Assembly (NCBI GenBank): GCA_965262235.1
Contig: OZ253504.1
Location: 3,100,001-3,164,000, forward strand
DNA: 64,000 nucleotides
Direction: 5' to 3'
From: CATQGW01 sp965262235
GTDB taxonomy: Bacteria; Chloroflexota; Dehalococcoidia; Bin125
Shown: one piece after another, positions 17,820-26,815 of the stretch
Layout: every line of letters starts with the position of its first letter
How positions within the stretch are numbered: the first letter of the stretch is position 1
Notes under the pieces: generated by a model
Seen by the model: the letters and a program-made list of their open reading frames with translations, nothing else
What the model was told of the DNA's origin: nothing
Databases searched by the model: none
Made by a program: the position numbers and the translations under genes

Positions 17820-19499
17820 ATGAGCCAGAAAGCTAGCCAGATATCCGAAATCGCTGACGCCTACGTCAGCGCGATCGCCGCCCTGCACCCCAACCTCGCG
17901 ACCGGCCTCGGCATCCCCGGCGCGGAGACCAAGCTGACCGACTTCTCGCCCGACGGGCACGCCGCGCGCGCCGCCCTGCGTGAGGCCACCCGCCGCGACC
18001 TCGAACGCACCGAGCCGGAGGACGAACGCGACCGCGTCGCGCGCGACGTGATGTTCGAGCGCTTCGACGCCGAGCTCGAAAGCGAAGAGGCCGACGACCA
18101 CCTGCGATCGCTCAACATCCTCGCCTCGCCCTTCCAGTCGACCCGCAGCGTCTTCGACCTCATGCCGCGCGACACCGATGAGCACTGGCGGCAGATCGCA
18201 GGACGGATGGCCAGCGTGCCGGCTGCGCTGCGGAAATACCAGGCCTCGCTGGCGGCCGGTCTCGATCAGGATGTGACCGCCGCGCAACGGCAGGTCCGCG
18301 GGATCGTCGAGCAGGCCCGCGTCTGGACCGCCGAGGGCGGCTTCTTCGACACCCTCGCCGCAGAGGGCGCAGAGCATACCGCCGGCGGCGGAGCCCTGCA
18401 GCGCGACCTGATGGCCGGCGCGCTCGAAGCCAACCGCGCCTACTCCGAGATCGCCGACTGGCTCACCAACGAATACCTCCCCCGCGCGACCGAGCATGAC
18501 CCCGTCGGCCCCGACCGCTACCGCCGCGCCGCGCGCGCGTTCAACGGCATCGTGCTCGACCTCCAGGAAACCTACGAGTGGGGCTGGGATGAGCTCTGGC
18601 GCATCCAGTCGGAGATGCAGGCGACCGCGCAGCAGATCCGCCCCGGCGCGAGCGTCGCGGAGGCGATCGACGTGCTCGAGCACGAGGGCGCCGCGATCGA
18701 GGGCGAAGACGCCTTCCGTCAGTGGATGCAGGACACGCAGGACGCGACGATCGAATCGATGCACGGCCTGCATTTCGAGATCGCCGAGCCGATTCGTAAC
18801 ATCGAAGCGATGATCGCCCCGCCCGGCGGCGCGCTCGCGATGTACTACACCGGCCCCAGCGAGGACTTCGCGCGCCCCGGACGCACCTGGTACCCGACCG
18901 GCGGCGCGACCCGCTTCCCGCTCTGGCGCGAGCTCTCCGTCTGCTACCACGAAGGCGTCCCCGGCCATCACCTCCAGATCGGTACGACGCGCTACCTCGG
19001 CGACGCGCTCAACCGCTACCAGCGATTGCTGGCCGGCACTTCGGGCTATGTCGAAGGCTGGGCGCTATACGCCGAGCGGCTGATGCACGAGCTCGGCTAT
19101 CTCGAAGACCCGGGCTATTACATGGGACTGCTGAGCAGTCAGGCCCTGCGCGCCGCGCGCGTGGTCGTCGATATCGGGATGCACCTCGAGCTCGATATCC
19201 CCGAGCAGGAGCAATACCACGGCGGCGAGACCTGGCGCCCCGAGCTCGCCCTCGATTTCCTGCTGGAGCGCTCGTTCTTCCCCGCCCAGATGCTCGCCAG
19301 CGAGGTCGACCGTTACCTCGGCTGGCCCGGCCAGGCGGTCAGCTACAAGGTCGGCGAGCGCGAATGGCTCGCCGCCCGAGCCTCAGCCCGCGAAGCCGCC
19401 GGCCCCGATTTCGACCTCAAGCAGTTCCACCAGCAAACCCTCGAGCTAGGCCCCATGGGCCTCCAGCAACTCCGCCAAGAAACCTCCCCGAAGCCTTAA
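17820..19499 (+). CDS. DUF885 family metallopeptidase-like protein
   Basis: 559 residues. The zinc-binding HExxxGHH motif is HEGVPGHHLQ at residues 377-386, followed about 35 residues later by EGWALYAERLMHELG, which carries the third ligand Glu. No signal peptide or membrane segment, so the protein is probably cytosolic. DUF885 proteins are mostly alpha-helical and thought to be M32/thermolysin-like peptidases, possibly dipeptidyl carboxypeptidases; substrate unknown. It stands alone between two repeat-rich gaps. Confidence 0.85.
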   Translation: MSQKASQISEIADAYVSAIAALHPNLATGLGIPGAETKLTDFSPDGHAARAALREATRRDLERTEPEDERDRVARDVMFERFDAELESEEADDHLRSLNILASPFQSTRSVFDLMPRDTDEHWRQIAGRMASVPAALRKYQASLAAGLDQDVTAAQRQVRGIVEQARVWTAEGGFFDTLAAEGAEHTAGGGALQRDLMAGALEANRAYSEIADWLTNEYLPRATEHDPVGPDRYRRAARAFNGIVLDLQETYEWGWDELWRIQSEMQATAQQIRPGASVAEAIDVLEHEGAAIEGEDAFRQWMQDTQDATIESMHGLHFEIAEPIRNIEAMIAPPGGALAMYYTGPSEDFARPGRTWYPTGGATRFPLWRELSVCYHEGVPGHHLQIGTTRYLGDALNRYQRLLAGTSGYVEGWALYAERLMHELGYLEDPGYYMGLLSSQALRAARVVVDIGMHLELDIPEQEQYHGGETWRPELALDFLLERSFFPAQMLASEVDRYLGWPGQAVSYKVGEREWLAARASAREAAGPDFDLKQFHQQTLELGPMGLQQLRQETSPKP

Positions 19500-19562
19500 C
19501 CATCCTAATAACAACTCGGCTTCCCGCTCGCCCCTTGCGCGGGAAGATGCCACAAATCGAGT

Positions 19563-19708
19563 CCCCTCTCCCCCCGCGCAGCGGGGGGAGATGCCGAAGG
19601 CAGAGGGGGGCTCCCCCAACCATCTCGATGAGAATTCACATCAGCTAGTGCGGAACCGGCCCCCCTCTGTCACTCCGTGACATCTCCCCCCGCACGGCGG
19701 GGGGAGAG
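19563..19708 (+). repeat. Two palindromic repeats in inverted orientation
   Basis: Plus copy at 19563-19611 has second-arm stem TGCC-GAA-GGCA; reverse-oriented copy at 19659-19708 has TGTCAC-TCC-GTGACA. Together they would form a large inverted structure between DUF885 and the restriction gene. The 260-base gap holds no gene. Confidence 0.85.
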
Positions 19709-19761
19709 TTATTTCGAGCTTCCCCGCACGACTCCGCTGACCCTCATCCTATGCTCCACCC

Positions 19762-22700
19762 ATGCCCACGCCCCCGCCCCTCTGGTCCGACACCTTTCTT
19801 GAGCAGGACATTCGGGAGCAGCCTGAATACCAGGCGCTTGAGCTCGATAGCGCGGGGTTCGATGCCTTCGTGGACGCCGCCCGTGCCGCCCTCGCCTCCA
19901 TGCAGGGCGTCCGCAATCCTCGTGAAGACCTGACGATTCAACGCGTCATCGCACCCGTGCTCACGGTGCTCGGCTGGCCCGAGCCCGTTCCAAAGCGAAG
20001 CTTGACGCCGCGTGATGAAGTCGACCTCGTGCTTCACGCCGACCATGATGCGCGCGAAGCCTCGCTGAGTCTGGCGCATCGCCAGCAAGTGCTGAGCGCT
20101 GCGACTTTCGTGGAGTGCAAGGAATGGGGACGGCAGTTCGACGTGGTGGGGACGGGTAGTCGGCCCGGCGAAACTGCGGCCCAGCAGACGCAGCGCTATC
20201 TGCTGAGAGCGGGAGCCGATTCGCGCGGCTCGCTGCGCTGGGCGGTGCTGACCAACGGTGGCCGCTGGCGCCTTTATAGCCACCGTGCGGATCCACGCGA
20301 GCGCATGTGGGAAGTCGATCTCCAACAACTGCTCATCTCCGTGGACCTGTTTGACCGGCTCCCGGCTGACGAGAAGCTCCATGAGCTCCGCGTCGCCTGG
20401 CTGCTGCTGCGCCGCGATTCCTGGATTCCCGAATCCGGCCGGGATGAGTCGCTGCTTGATCGATTGCTCGGCGAAGGCCTCCGGGCGGACGATCGGATCG
20501 CCGACGATCTGTCGGGGGCCATCTTCAGGAATGTCTATCCCGACCTCGTCTCCGCTTTCTGGCGGGCCAAGCCTGATGCTTCGGCTGATGACGTCGCGGA
20601 CGCGGTCCAGATCTTCCTCTATCGCCTGCTGTTCCTCTCGTACGCCGAAGATCGCGGTCATCTGCCGCTTGACACGTCCGACTACGACGCGGTTAGTCTG
20701 CGCAAGGCCGTCCGCGATCGAATTCATCACACGAATCGATTCCCCGAGCACACCACAACGCTCTGGCGCGCGATCGAGGATTTGCGCCAGCTGGTCGACA
20801 ACGGGAGCGCGAATCTCAAAGTTCCTGCGTACGACGGCGGGCTCTTCAGGCGTGGACATGCGCTCCTTGATCACATCGAGCTCGCTGATAATGAGCTCGC
20901 AAGCATCATCGCGCCGCTCAGCCACAACCAGGAAACCGGCGTCTACATCAGCTATCGGACGCTTTCGGTTCGACAGCTCGGCAGCATCTACGAACGCTTG
21001 CTTGAACGCACTCCGCATCGCGACGAGGACGGTGAAATCACCGCCCGCCCCTCCCCGTACGCGCGCAAGGACAGCGGTTCGTACTACACGCCGCAGGAGC
21101 TCGTCGACCTCATCGTTGAGCAGACGCTGCGACCGCTGATCGAAGAGCGAAGGGCGGCGTTCGAAGCGGACCCAAGCGAGGAGAACGACCCCGCCGCCGC
21201 CGTGCTGCAGCTCAGAGTTCTCGATCCCGCAATGGGATCGGGGCACTTCCTCATTACGGTGATTGACTGGCTTGCCGATCAAATCCTCGAGTTGGTCGAA
21301 ACCGCGGGTGCACAGGTATCTGGCTACACATCCCCCGTGCAGCGTGAACTCGAAGCGATCCGCACACGCATCAACCCATCAACCGATTTCAATCGCTCTG
21401 AGCAGCTAGGGGGCCGCGTGGCGGACGCTCGGGCTCCGCTCGCATACGCAGGTCCGCCCGACGACCGAGCGCTTGTCCGTCGCATGGTGCTCAAGCGCTG
21501 CATATACGGCGTCGACAAGAATCCGATGGCCGTCGAGCTGGCCAAGGTTGCGCTCTGGCTGCACACCTTCACCCCTCCGTTGCCTCTGCCGTTCATCGAG
21601 CACCGCATGGTCTGCGGCGATTCTCTATTGGGAATCAGCGTTGGCGCCGCCGTCGACTACCTCTCCAAGTGGATGCCCGACAGCATCGCGCGAGGACTCT
21701 ATGGCGACCTGGCCAATCTGCGGGACTTCACTGCACTCGACACGGAACGCATGGACGAAAGCGCTGACCTGCTGATCGCCGGCGTGCATGAATCCGAGCT
21801 CTTCCTGGAGAAGGTGAAACCGCACAAAGAGCGTGTCCGCGGGCCGTTCAACCTCGTCGCTGGATTGCGCTGGCTGAGCGCAGGAATGAACAAGCGCGAC
21901 CGCGACCAGCTACACGTCCCCCTCGGCGATGCCTTCGGCGGGCATCCGGGACGCGCAGTTTCGATCCTGTACAACGGCGAGAGCCGTGAGAATCAGTCGC
22001 CGGCCGGCGAGGAGTATCGCAACCTGCGCGACGCCGCCTACCAGGTCGCCGCCCGCGAGCGGATCCTGCATTGGGAGATCGAGTTCCCCCACGTCATGAC
22101 CGGCGAGAATCTCGGCTTCGACGCGATCATCAGCAATCCCCCGTGGGACCGCATCGAGCAACAGGAGCGTGAGTGGTTCGCCATTCGTGACCCCGCGATC
22201 GCGAACCTCGAACCGGCATCGCGCCGCAAGGCGGCGATCGAACGAGGGATCGCCGCGGGCGACGAGTTGTGCGTCCAATACGACGAGGTGCGATCAGCGG
22301 CGCACTCGATGCGCATCGTCTGCCGCACATCGGGGGACTATCCCCTCCTCAGCGGTGGTCGCACGAACCTCTATAGCCTCTTCGTCGAGCGTTCCCTTGC
22401 GCTCGTCAGACCACGAGGCGTCGTTGGGCTTCTGACTCCCTCTGGAATCTACGCCGATCAGACAGCTGCCAAGTTCTTTCGTTCGATCTCCACCACCGGC
22501 CGCCTTGGCGGCATCTACGACTTCGAGAACCGCCGCTCGTCAAACGCAGAAGCGCGTACCGCGAAGTGGTTCGCGGACGTGCATCCGCAATTCAAGTTCA
22601 CCGCCCTCGTCGTTGGTGGAGAGACTCGGGAGTTTGGGGAAGCGCAGTGCGGCTTCTTTCTGCACGGCAAGGGCGATCTCGGCGATGCGGACCGCGTCTT

Positions 22701-23793
22701 TCCGCTCGCGCCCGCCGATTTTGCACGCATCAATCCCAACACCGGCACTGCGCCCATCTTGCGCAGCCGGCGCGACGCCGAGATCATCCGCCGGATCTAC
22801 CGCGATCACTCCGTACTCGTGGACCATTCCCGAGGCGATGTGCGCAAGCTCTGGCCTGTCCGCTTTGTGCAGGGCTTGTTCAACATGACATCGGACTCCG
22901 ACTTGTTCGAGACCGCCGAAGCGCTGGAGGCCGCCGGCGCCTACCGCGTCGCAGGCCACCGCTACAAGCGCGGCGACGACGTGTGGGCCCCGCTCTACCA
23001 GGGCCGCATGATCCACCACTTCGACCACCGCGCCAACTCCGTCGGCTACAACCCCGCCAGCGAGCACAATCCCTACGTCAGCGAACCCGTCACAGCCGAG
23101 CAGAAGGCCAGCCCCGGCTACTTCCCCCGAACGCAGTATTGGGTGCGTACCCACGAGGTCGACCATTATCTGCCCGAGGACAAAGGCTGGACCGTAGCCT
23201 TTCGCGACATTGCGCGTGCTACCGATGAGCGCACAATGATCGCGACGATCGCACCGTGGGCGGCATTCGGGAACAAGGTCCCGTTACTTCTCGACCATCC
23301 GGAGCTTTCCGCAGTTGACGCCGCCTGTCTGATAGCGAACCTAAGCAGCCTCTCGCTCGACTACGTTGCCAAGCGCAAAGTGCAGGGCACCAGCATGAAC
23401 TGGTACATCGTCGAACAACTCGCAATGATCGCCCGCGCCGACTACGATCGCCTCTTCGGCGACACCACCGCCCGCGAACTCGTGAAGGACCACGTCCTGC
23501 GACTCTGTTACACCGCCTGGGACCTCCAACCGTTCGCCCGCGACCTCGGCTACGAGGGCGACCCGTTCATCTGGGACCCCGCCGAGCGCCGCCAGCTCCG
23601 CGCCCGCCTCGACGCGCTCTTCTTCCACCTCTACGGCCTCGACGAAGACGACACCGCCTACATCCTCGACCAGTTCCCCGTGCTCGAAAAGAACGAGCGC
23701 CGCGAGCACGACCGCTACCTCACCAAGGAGCTAGTCCTCGGCCACTACCGCGCCCTCGCCGCCGGCGACACGACCTCCGACATCGCCGTGTAG
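19762..23793 (+). CDS. Single-chain (type IIG-like) restriction endonuclease/adenine-specific DNA methyltransferase
   Basis: 1343 residues. The N-terminus carries a PD-(D/E)xK nuclease pattern: DEVDLV (D88), then FVECKEW with E118 and K120, followed by AVLTNGGRWRLY, typical of restriction enzymes. The middle is an Eco57I-type N6-adenine methyltransferase: motif I LDPAMGSGHF (487-496) preceded by KDSGSYYTPQELV, motif IV NPPW at 792-795. The last 500 residues would recognise target DNA. It is larger than usual BREX PglX and has its own nuclease, and no BREX genes lie nearby. Base composition is lower in GC over the first three quarters than in the C-terminal part, suggesting a mosaic or transferred gene. 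Confidence 0.85.
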   Translation: MPTPPPLWSDTFLEQDIREQPEYQALELDSAGFDAFVDAARAALASMQGVRNPREDLTIQRVIAPVLTVLGWPEPVPKRSLTPRDEVDLVLHADHDAREASLSLAHRQQVLSAATFVECKEWGRQFDVVGTGSRPGETAAQQTQRYLLRAGADSRGSLRWAVLTNGGRWRLYSHRADPRERMWEVDLQQLLISVDLFDRLPADEKLHELRVAWLLLRRDSWIPESGRDESLLDRLLGEGLRADDRIADDLSGAIFRNVYPDLVSAFWRAKPDASADDVADAVQIFLYRLLFLSYAEDRGHLPLDTSDYDAVSLRKAVRDRIHHTNRFPEHTTTLWRAIEDLRQLVDNGSANLKVPAYDGGLFRRGHALLDHIELADNELASIIAPLSHNQETGVYISYRTLSVRQLGSIYERLLERTPHRDEDGEITARPSPYARKDSGSYYTPQELVDLIVEQTLRPLIEERRAAFEADPSEENDPAAAVLQLRVLDPAMGSGHFLITVIDWLADQILELVETAGAQVSGYTSPVQRELEAIRTRINPSTDFNRSEQLGGRVADARAPLAYAGPPDDRALVRRMVLKRCIYGVDKNPMAVELAKVALWLHTFTPPLPLPFIEHRMVCGDSLLGISVGAAVDYLSKWMPDSIARGLYGDLANLRDFTALDTERMDESADLLIAGVHESELFLEKVKPHKERVRGPFNLVAGLRWLSAGMNKRDRDQLHVPLGDAFGGHPGRAVSILYNGESRENQSPAGEEYRNLRDAAYQVAARERILHWEIEFPHVMTGENLGFDAIISNPPWDRIEQQEREWFAIRDPAIANLEPASRRKAAIERGIAAGDELCVQYDEVRSAAHSMRIVCRTSGDYPLLSGGRTNLYSLFVERSLALVRPRGVVGLLTPSGIYADQTAAKFFRSISTTGRLGGIYDFENRRSSNAEARTAKWFADVHPQFKFTALVVGGETREFGEAQCGFFLHGKGDLGDADRVFPLAPADFARINPNTGTAPILRSRRDAEIIRRIYRDHSVLVDHSRGDVRKLWPVRFVQGLFNMTSDSDLFETAEALEAAGAYRVAGHRYKRGDDVWAPLYQGRMIHHFDHRANSVGYNPASEHNPYVSEPVTAEQKASPGYFPRTQYWVRTHEVDHYLPEDKGWTVAFRDIARATDERTMIATIAPWAAFGNKVPLLLDHPELSAVDAACLIANLSSLSLDYVAKRKVQGTSMNWYIVEQLAMIARADYDRLFGDTTARELVKDHVLRLCYTAWDLQPFARDLGYEGDPFIWDPAERRQLRARLDALFFHLYGLDEDDTAYILDQFPVLEKNERREHDRYLTKELVLGHYRALAAGDTTSDIAV

Positions 23794-23833
23794 TCTGGCG
23801 CCACCGCAGCCGAGCAACCACCTGAGGTGCGCC

Positions 23834-24010
23834 ATGATTCAGGACTTCACGGCCGTCATCGTGCGTGAGGATGATGGCTATGTGTCGCATTGCCCCGAAC
23901 TCGGCGTCGCGAGCCAGGGCGACACGATCGCCGAGGCGCTCAATAATCTGCAGGAAGCCGTCGCCGGCTATCTGGAAGTCGCATCGGAGGACGAGGTCGC
24001 GGGACGCTGA
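23834..24010 (+). CDS. HicB-like antitoxin domain, shortened copy 1
   Basis: 58 residues with a good GAGG site 7 bases upstream. Sequence MIQDFTAVIVREDDGYVSHC, then PELGVASQGDTIAEALNNLQ, is the HicB N-terminal RNase-H-like fold and aligns with the intact HicB at 24225 (CPELDIASGGDT...). It stops early at EDEVAGR, where a deletion joined it to the tail of a hicA gene. It may still fold, but has lost its partner. Confidence 0.75.
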   Translation: MIQDFTAVIVREDDGYVSHCPELGVASQGDTIAEALNNLQEAVAGYLEVASEDEVAGR

Positions 24011-24057
24011 TGGCCGTCATCGATCAGTCAGGAATCCCGCGCCGCGAGTTCGAATGA
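24001..24057 (+). pseudogene. hicA remnant (3' end only)
   Basis: In the frame +2 relative to the preceding hicB the sequence reads GTLMAVIDQSGIPRREFE-stop, aligning position by position with the end of intact HicA at 24603-24657 (GTLVAIIRQSGLPRSAFE). Codons upstream in this frame (RGR) show no HicA similarity, so about 55 N-terminal codons, including the catalytic His, are deleted. Confidence 0.8.
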
Positions 24058-24071
24058 GCCAAGGACCTGCC

Positions 24072-24185
24072 ATGCCCACGCCAATCACCCCCGAACAGCT
24101 CCAGCAACGGATGGCCGACGACGCCCGCCGCGTCGTACGCGCCGCCGCCACGACCTCCGAGATCGCCGAATCAACCATCGACTAG
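24072..24185 (+). pseudogene. Rhodanese remnant with internal deletion
   Basis: 37 codons starting MPTPITPEQLQQRMA, matching the start of the intact rhodanese at 24669 (MPTPLTPQQLQARVA), then directly DDARRVVRAAATT, matching that protein's residues 67-79 (DDARRVVPAAATA). About 50 codons between these points are missing and the frame ends soon after. This is the third member of a decayed hicB-hicA-rhodanese copy. Confidence 0.82.
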
Positions 24186-24224
24186 CCACCTTCCTGATAC
24201 CTTCTCTCCAAAAGGAACACCCCC

Positions 24225-24446
24225 ATGACCCGCCAATTCACGGCCATCATCTACCCCGACGACGGCCTCTACACCGCCCTCTGCCCCGAACTCGACATCG
24301 CCAGTGGTGGCGACACCGTCGAAGCTGCCCGCGCCAGCCTCACAGAAGCGCTCGAACTCTTCCTCGAAGACGCCTCCCCAGAGGAAATCGAAGCACGCTA
24401 CGCCGGCCGCGTGCATATCATCAAGATCGAACCCGCTGTTGCCTAA
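24225..24446 (+). CDS. HicB family antitoxin, intact copy 2
   Basis: 73 residues, AAAGGAAC upstream. MTRQFTAIIYPDDGLYTALC and PELDIASGGDTVEAARASL are the HicB partial RNase-H-fold signature. It lacks a long C-terminal DNA-binding domain, like many short HicB forms. It overlaps the next gene by 8 bases, so antitoxin precedes toxin. HicB binds and inhibits HicA. Confidence 0.82.
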   Translation: MTRQFTAIIYPDDGLYTALCPELDIASGGDTVEAARASLTEALELFLEDASPEEIEARYAGRVHIIKIEPAVA

Positions 24447-24657
24447 GCTTCGGCCCCATTCCGGACGCGAAGTCCGCCGCATCCTCGAACAGCACGGATT
24501 CATGCAAGTAAGCCAACGCGGCAGCCACCTCAAAATGCGTCGAATCAGCGCCGGCAGCAGGCGAACCGTCATCATCCCGCTCTCTCGCAGAGTCACCCCT
24601 GGAACACTCGTCGCAATCATCCGCCAGTCCGGACTCCCCCGATCCGCGTTCGAGTAA
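24439..24657 (+). CDS. HicA family mRNA interferase toxin
   Basis: 72 residues from TTG 24439, the only start that gives the family N-terminus (L/M)PKLRPHSGREVRRILEQHG; the gene would otherwise lack a start within the homologous region. The dsRBD-like fold with catalytic His is in QRGSHLKMRR, followed by IIPLSRRVTPGTLVAIIRQS. It would cut mRNA when free of HicB. Rhodanese starts 11 bases downstream. Confidence 0.82.
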   Translation: MPKLRPHSGREVRRILEQHGFMQVSQRGSHLKMRRISAGSRRTVIIPLSRRVTPGTLVAIIRQSGLPRSAFE

Positions 24658-24668
24658 CGGAGCCTCCC

Positions 24669-26258
24669 ATGCCCACCCCCCTCACTCCCCAACAACTGCA
24701 AGCCCGGGTGGCCGCCGACGCGCCCTATGCCCTGATCGATGTGCGCGAGGTGGGCGAGTACAACGCTTCCCACATCCCCGGCTCCTCCCTCATCCCCCGC
24801 GGGCGGTTGGAGTTCGAGCTTGCTCAGGCCGTGCCGCATCCCGATACCACGCTGATCCTCTGCGACGACGACGCGCGCCGCGTCGTACCCGCCGCCGCCA
24901 CCGCCGAGGCGATGGGCTATCGCGATGTCGCCTGGCTCGCCGGCGGCGTGAATCGCTGGGCCAGCCTCGACCTGCCCACCGAGTGGGGCGTCAACGTACC
25001 CTCGAAGGACTTCGGCGAGCGCGTCGAAGTCGTACACCACGTACCGGAAATCAGCGCCGACGACCTGCACGAGCGGATCGAGCGCGGCGACGAGCTGGTC
25101 ATCCTCGACACCCGCACGCCCGAGGAATACCGGCGATTCTGCATTCCCGGCGGCCGCAGTATGCCCGGCGCCGAGCTGGCGCTGCGGATCGTCGACACCC
25201 TCGCCGACGCGCCGGCCGATGCGACGGTGGTCGTCAACTGCGCCGGCCGCACGCGCAGCATCATCGGTACCCGCGTGCTGCAACGGATGGGGCTCGACCG
25301 CGACATCGTCGGGCTGAAGAACGGCACCTCCGGCTGGCTGCTCGCCGGCTACGAACTCGAACAGGGCGCCGACCGCGACGCGCTGCCCACAGTCACGGCC
25401 GACGGCGCGTCCCAGGCAGAGGCCTACGCGCGCCGCTGCGCCGCAGAGGACGGCGTCCGGCTGATCGGCGTCGCCGAACTGGACGCATTGTTCGAGCGAG
25501 CCGCTTCGGAAAGCCTCTATTTCATCGACGTGCGCACCGACGCCGAGTTCGCAACCGGCCGTATCCCCGGCTTCCGCTGGTTCGCCGGCGGCCAGGCCGT
25601 GCAGCGCAGCGACGACCTCGCCATCGTCCACGGTGCGCCGATCGTGTTCGTCTGCGACGGCCTCGCGCGCGCCACGCTGACCGCCTCCTGGTATCGGCAG
25701 ATGGGCCACGGCGAGGTCTACGCGCTGGACGGCGGCACGTCGGCCTGGCAGGCCGCCGGACGCGAGCTGACCAACGAGAGCGACGCAACCGAACCGTCAC
25801 TGCTCGCCGACGCGCGCGCGTCGGTGCAGGTCGTCGGCGCAACCGAGCTCGCGGCCGACTCCGCGACGCTGCTGCACGTGGGCACCAGCCAGGAGTTCGC
25901 GCAGGGCCACCCGCCCGGCGCGCGCTGGGCCCCCCGTACCTGGCTCGAGTGGCGCATAGCCGAGTTCGTCTCCGAGCCCGACGCGCCGATCGTCACGGTC
26001 TGCCGCGACGGCCAACAGTCGCTGCTCGCCGCGGCCACGCTGTCGGAGTTGGGCTACTCAAACGTCCGCGCGCTACAGGGCGGCACCGACGCCTGGCGCG
26101 CCGCAGGTCTCGATCTCGAACTAGGCCTCAGCGGCGTGCTCTCGTCCCCAAACGACGTACTGGCCTTCGGCCAAGACCGCAACTATGCCGATATGCAGCA
26201 CTACCTCCGCTGGGAAACCGCCCTAGGCGAAAAGTACGCCGCTCCTGAACACGGCTAG
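24669..26258 (+). CDS. Four-domain rhodanese (sulfurtransferase) protein
   Basis: 529 residues made of four rhodanese repeats, each with its own active Cys in the loop: C65 (LILCDDDARR), C191 (VVNCAGRTRS), C329 (VFVCDGLARA) and C445 (VTVCRDGQQS). Each has the upstream DVRE/DTRTPEEY/DVRTDAEF-type strand; domain 4 has HVGTSQEF instead. No signal peptide, so cytosolic. Likely transfers sulfur between thiosulfate or persulfides and acceptors; similar multi-domain proteins occur with cysteine dioxygenase-like genes in other bacteria. Whether the coupling to hicBA has meaning is unknown. Confidence 0.88.
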   Translation: MPTPLTPQQLQARVAADAPYALIDVREVGEYNASHIPGSSLIPRGRLEFELAQAVPHPDTTLILCDDDARRVVPAAATAEAMGYRDVAWLAGGVNRWASLDLPTEWGVNVPSKDFGERVEVVHHVPEISADDLHERIERGDELVILDTRTPEEYRRFCIPGGRSMPGAELALRIVDTLADAPADATVVVNCAGRTRSIIGTRVLQRMGLDRDIVGLKNGTSGWLLAGYELEQGADRDALPTVTADGASQAEAYARRCAAEDGVRLIGVAELDALFERAASESLYFIDVRTDAEFATGRIPGFRWFAGGQAVQRSDDLAIVHGAPIVFVCDGLARATLTASWYRQMGHGEVYALDGGTSAWQAAGRELTNESDATEPSLLADARASVQVVGATELAADSATLLHVGTSQEFAQGHPPGARWAPRTWLEWRIAEFVSEPDAPIVTVCRDGQQSLLAAATLSELGYSNVRALQGGTDAWRAAGLDLELGLSGVLSSPNDVLAFGQDRNYADMQHYLRWETALGEKYAAPEHG

Positions 26259-26280
26259 ACACCCCCTGGGTCAGTCCGTT

Positions 26281-26330
26281 CCTCTCTCCCCCCGCGAAGC
26301 GGGGGGGAGATGCCGAAGGCAGAGGGGGGC
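26281..26330 (+). repeat. Palindromic intergenic repeat
   Basis: Full copy with second-arm stem TGCC-GAA-GGCA and the closing CCTCTC/GAGGGG pair. It begins the 557-base gap between the rhodanese gene and the first selenoprotein gene. Confidence 0.85.
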
Positions 26331-26601
26331 GGTCTGCACGGCTGAGACGCCCAACTAGCGCCGAGTTCGCCGATCCTGTCCTGCATCTCTCGTTCGGCGG
26401 CGCTGACCCGGCGCGGATTGAGCGCCTGGTGGCGGATCTCACTGCTGCTGGCGGGCCGCTACCGCACCAATCCGCAGGGCGATCCGCGGAGCCTGTCTCA
26501 GGAGTCCCGATTCGGCGGGATGCGCGGTCAGCCACCAGATAAGCGGCGCGTGGGCGACCCGGGGCGCTGCGATTGACGCGTTCGTGACCGCGAACGGGGA
26601 C

Positions 26602-26703
26602 GGGCAACCACAAGGATTGCCCCTACACGGATATACTGTGCAGTGGTGAGGTCCCTCGTGCGGGCCTCGATCGCTCCTGTAGGGGCAGCTCTTGTGGCTG
26701 CCC
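26602..26703. repeat. 102-bp element with imperfect 25-bp terminal inverted repeats
   Basis: Left arm 26602-26626 (begins GGGCAACCACAAGGATTGCC) and right arm 26679-26703 (begins GTAGGGGCAGCTCTTGTGGC) are reverse complements with about three mismatches. The GTAGGGGC...TTGTGG...GCCC motif is a type of dispersed repeat found widely in bacteria. No coding capacity. The rest of 26331-26815 holds no gene that I can support; a short open plus-strand stretch ends at a TAG at 26802-26804. Confidence 0.65.
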
Positions 26704-26815
26704 ATTCCGTGTTTGGCGGCGCTGGCGACACAGCGCTGGCGGGGAGTGTGACCAGGCTCACCGGCATCCCCGAGATCGAGGTCATCACCGAGCTGGATCG
26801 CTAGCCGCCGCCCTA

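Noticed and set aside
19762..23793. BREX system PglX methyltransferase
   Set aside because: No brx/pgl partner genes, and the protein has its own N-terminal PD-ExK pattern; a single-chain restriction enzyme fits better.
26331..26815. Short open stretch ending at 26804 (ends ...EIEVITELDR) as a gene
   Set aside because: No plausible start with ribosome-binding site; it crosses the inverted-repeat element. Possibly a remnant, but I cannot name it.
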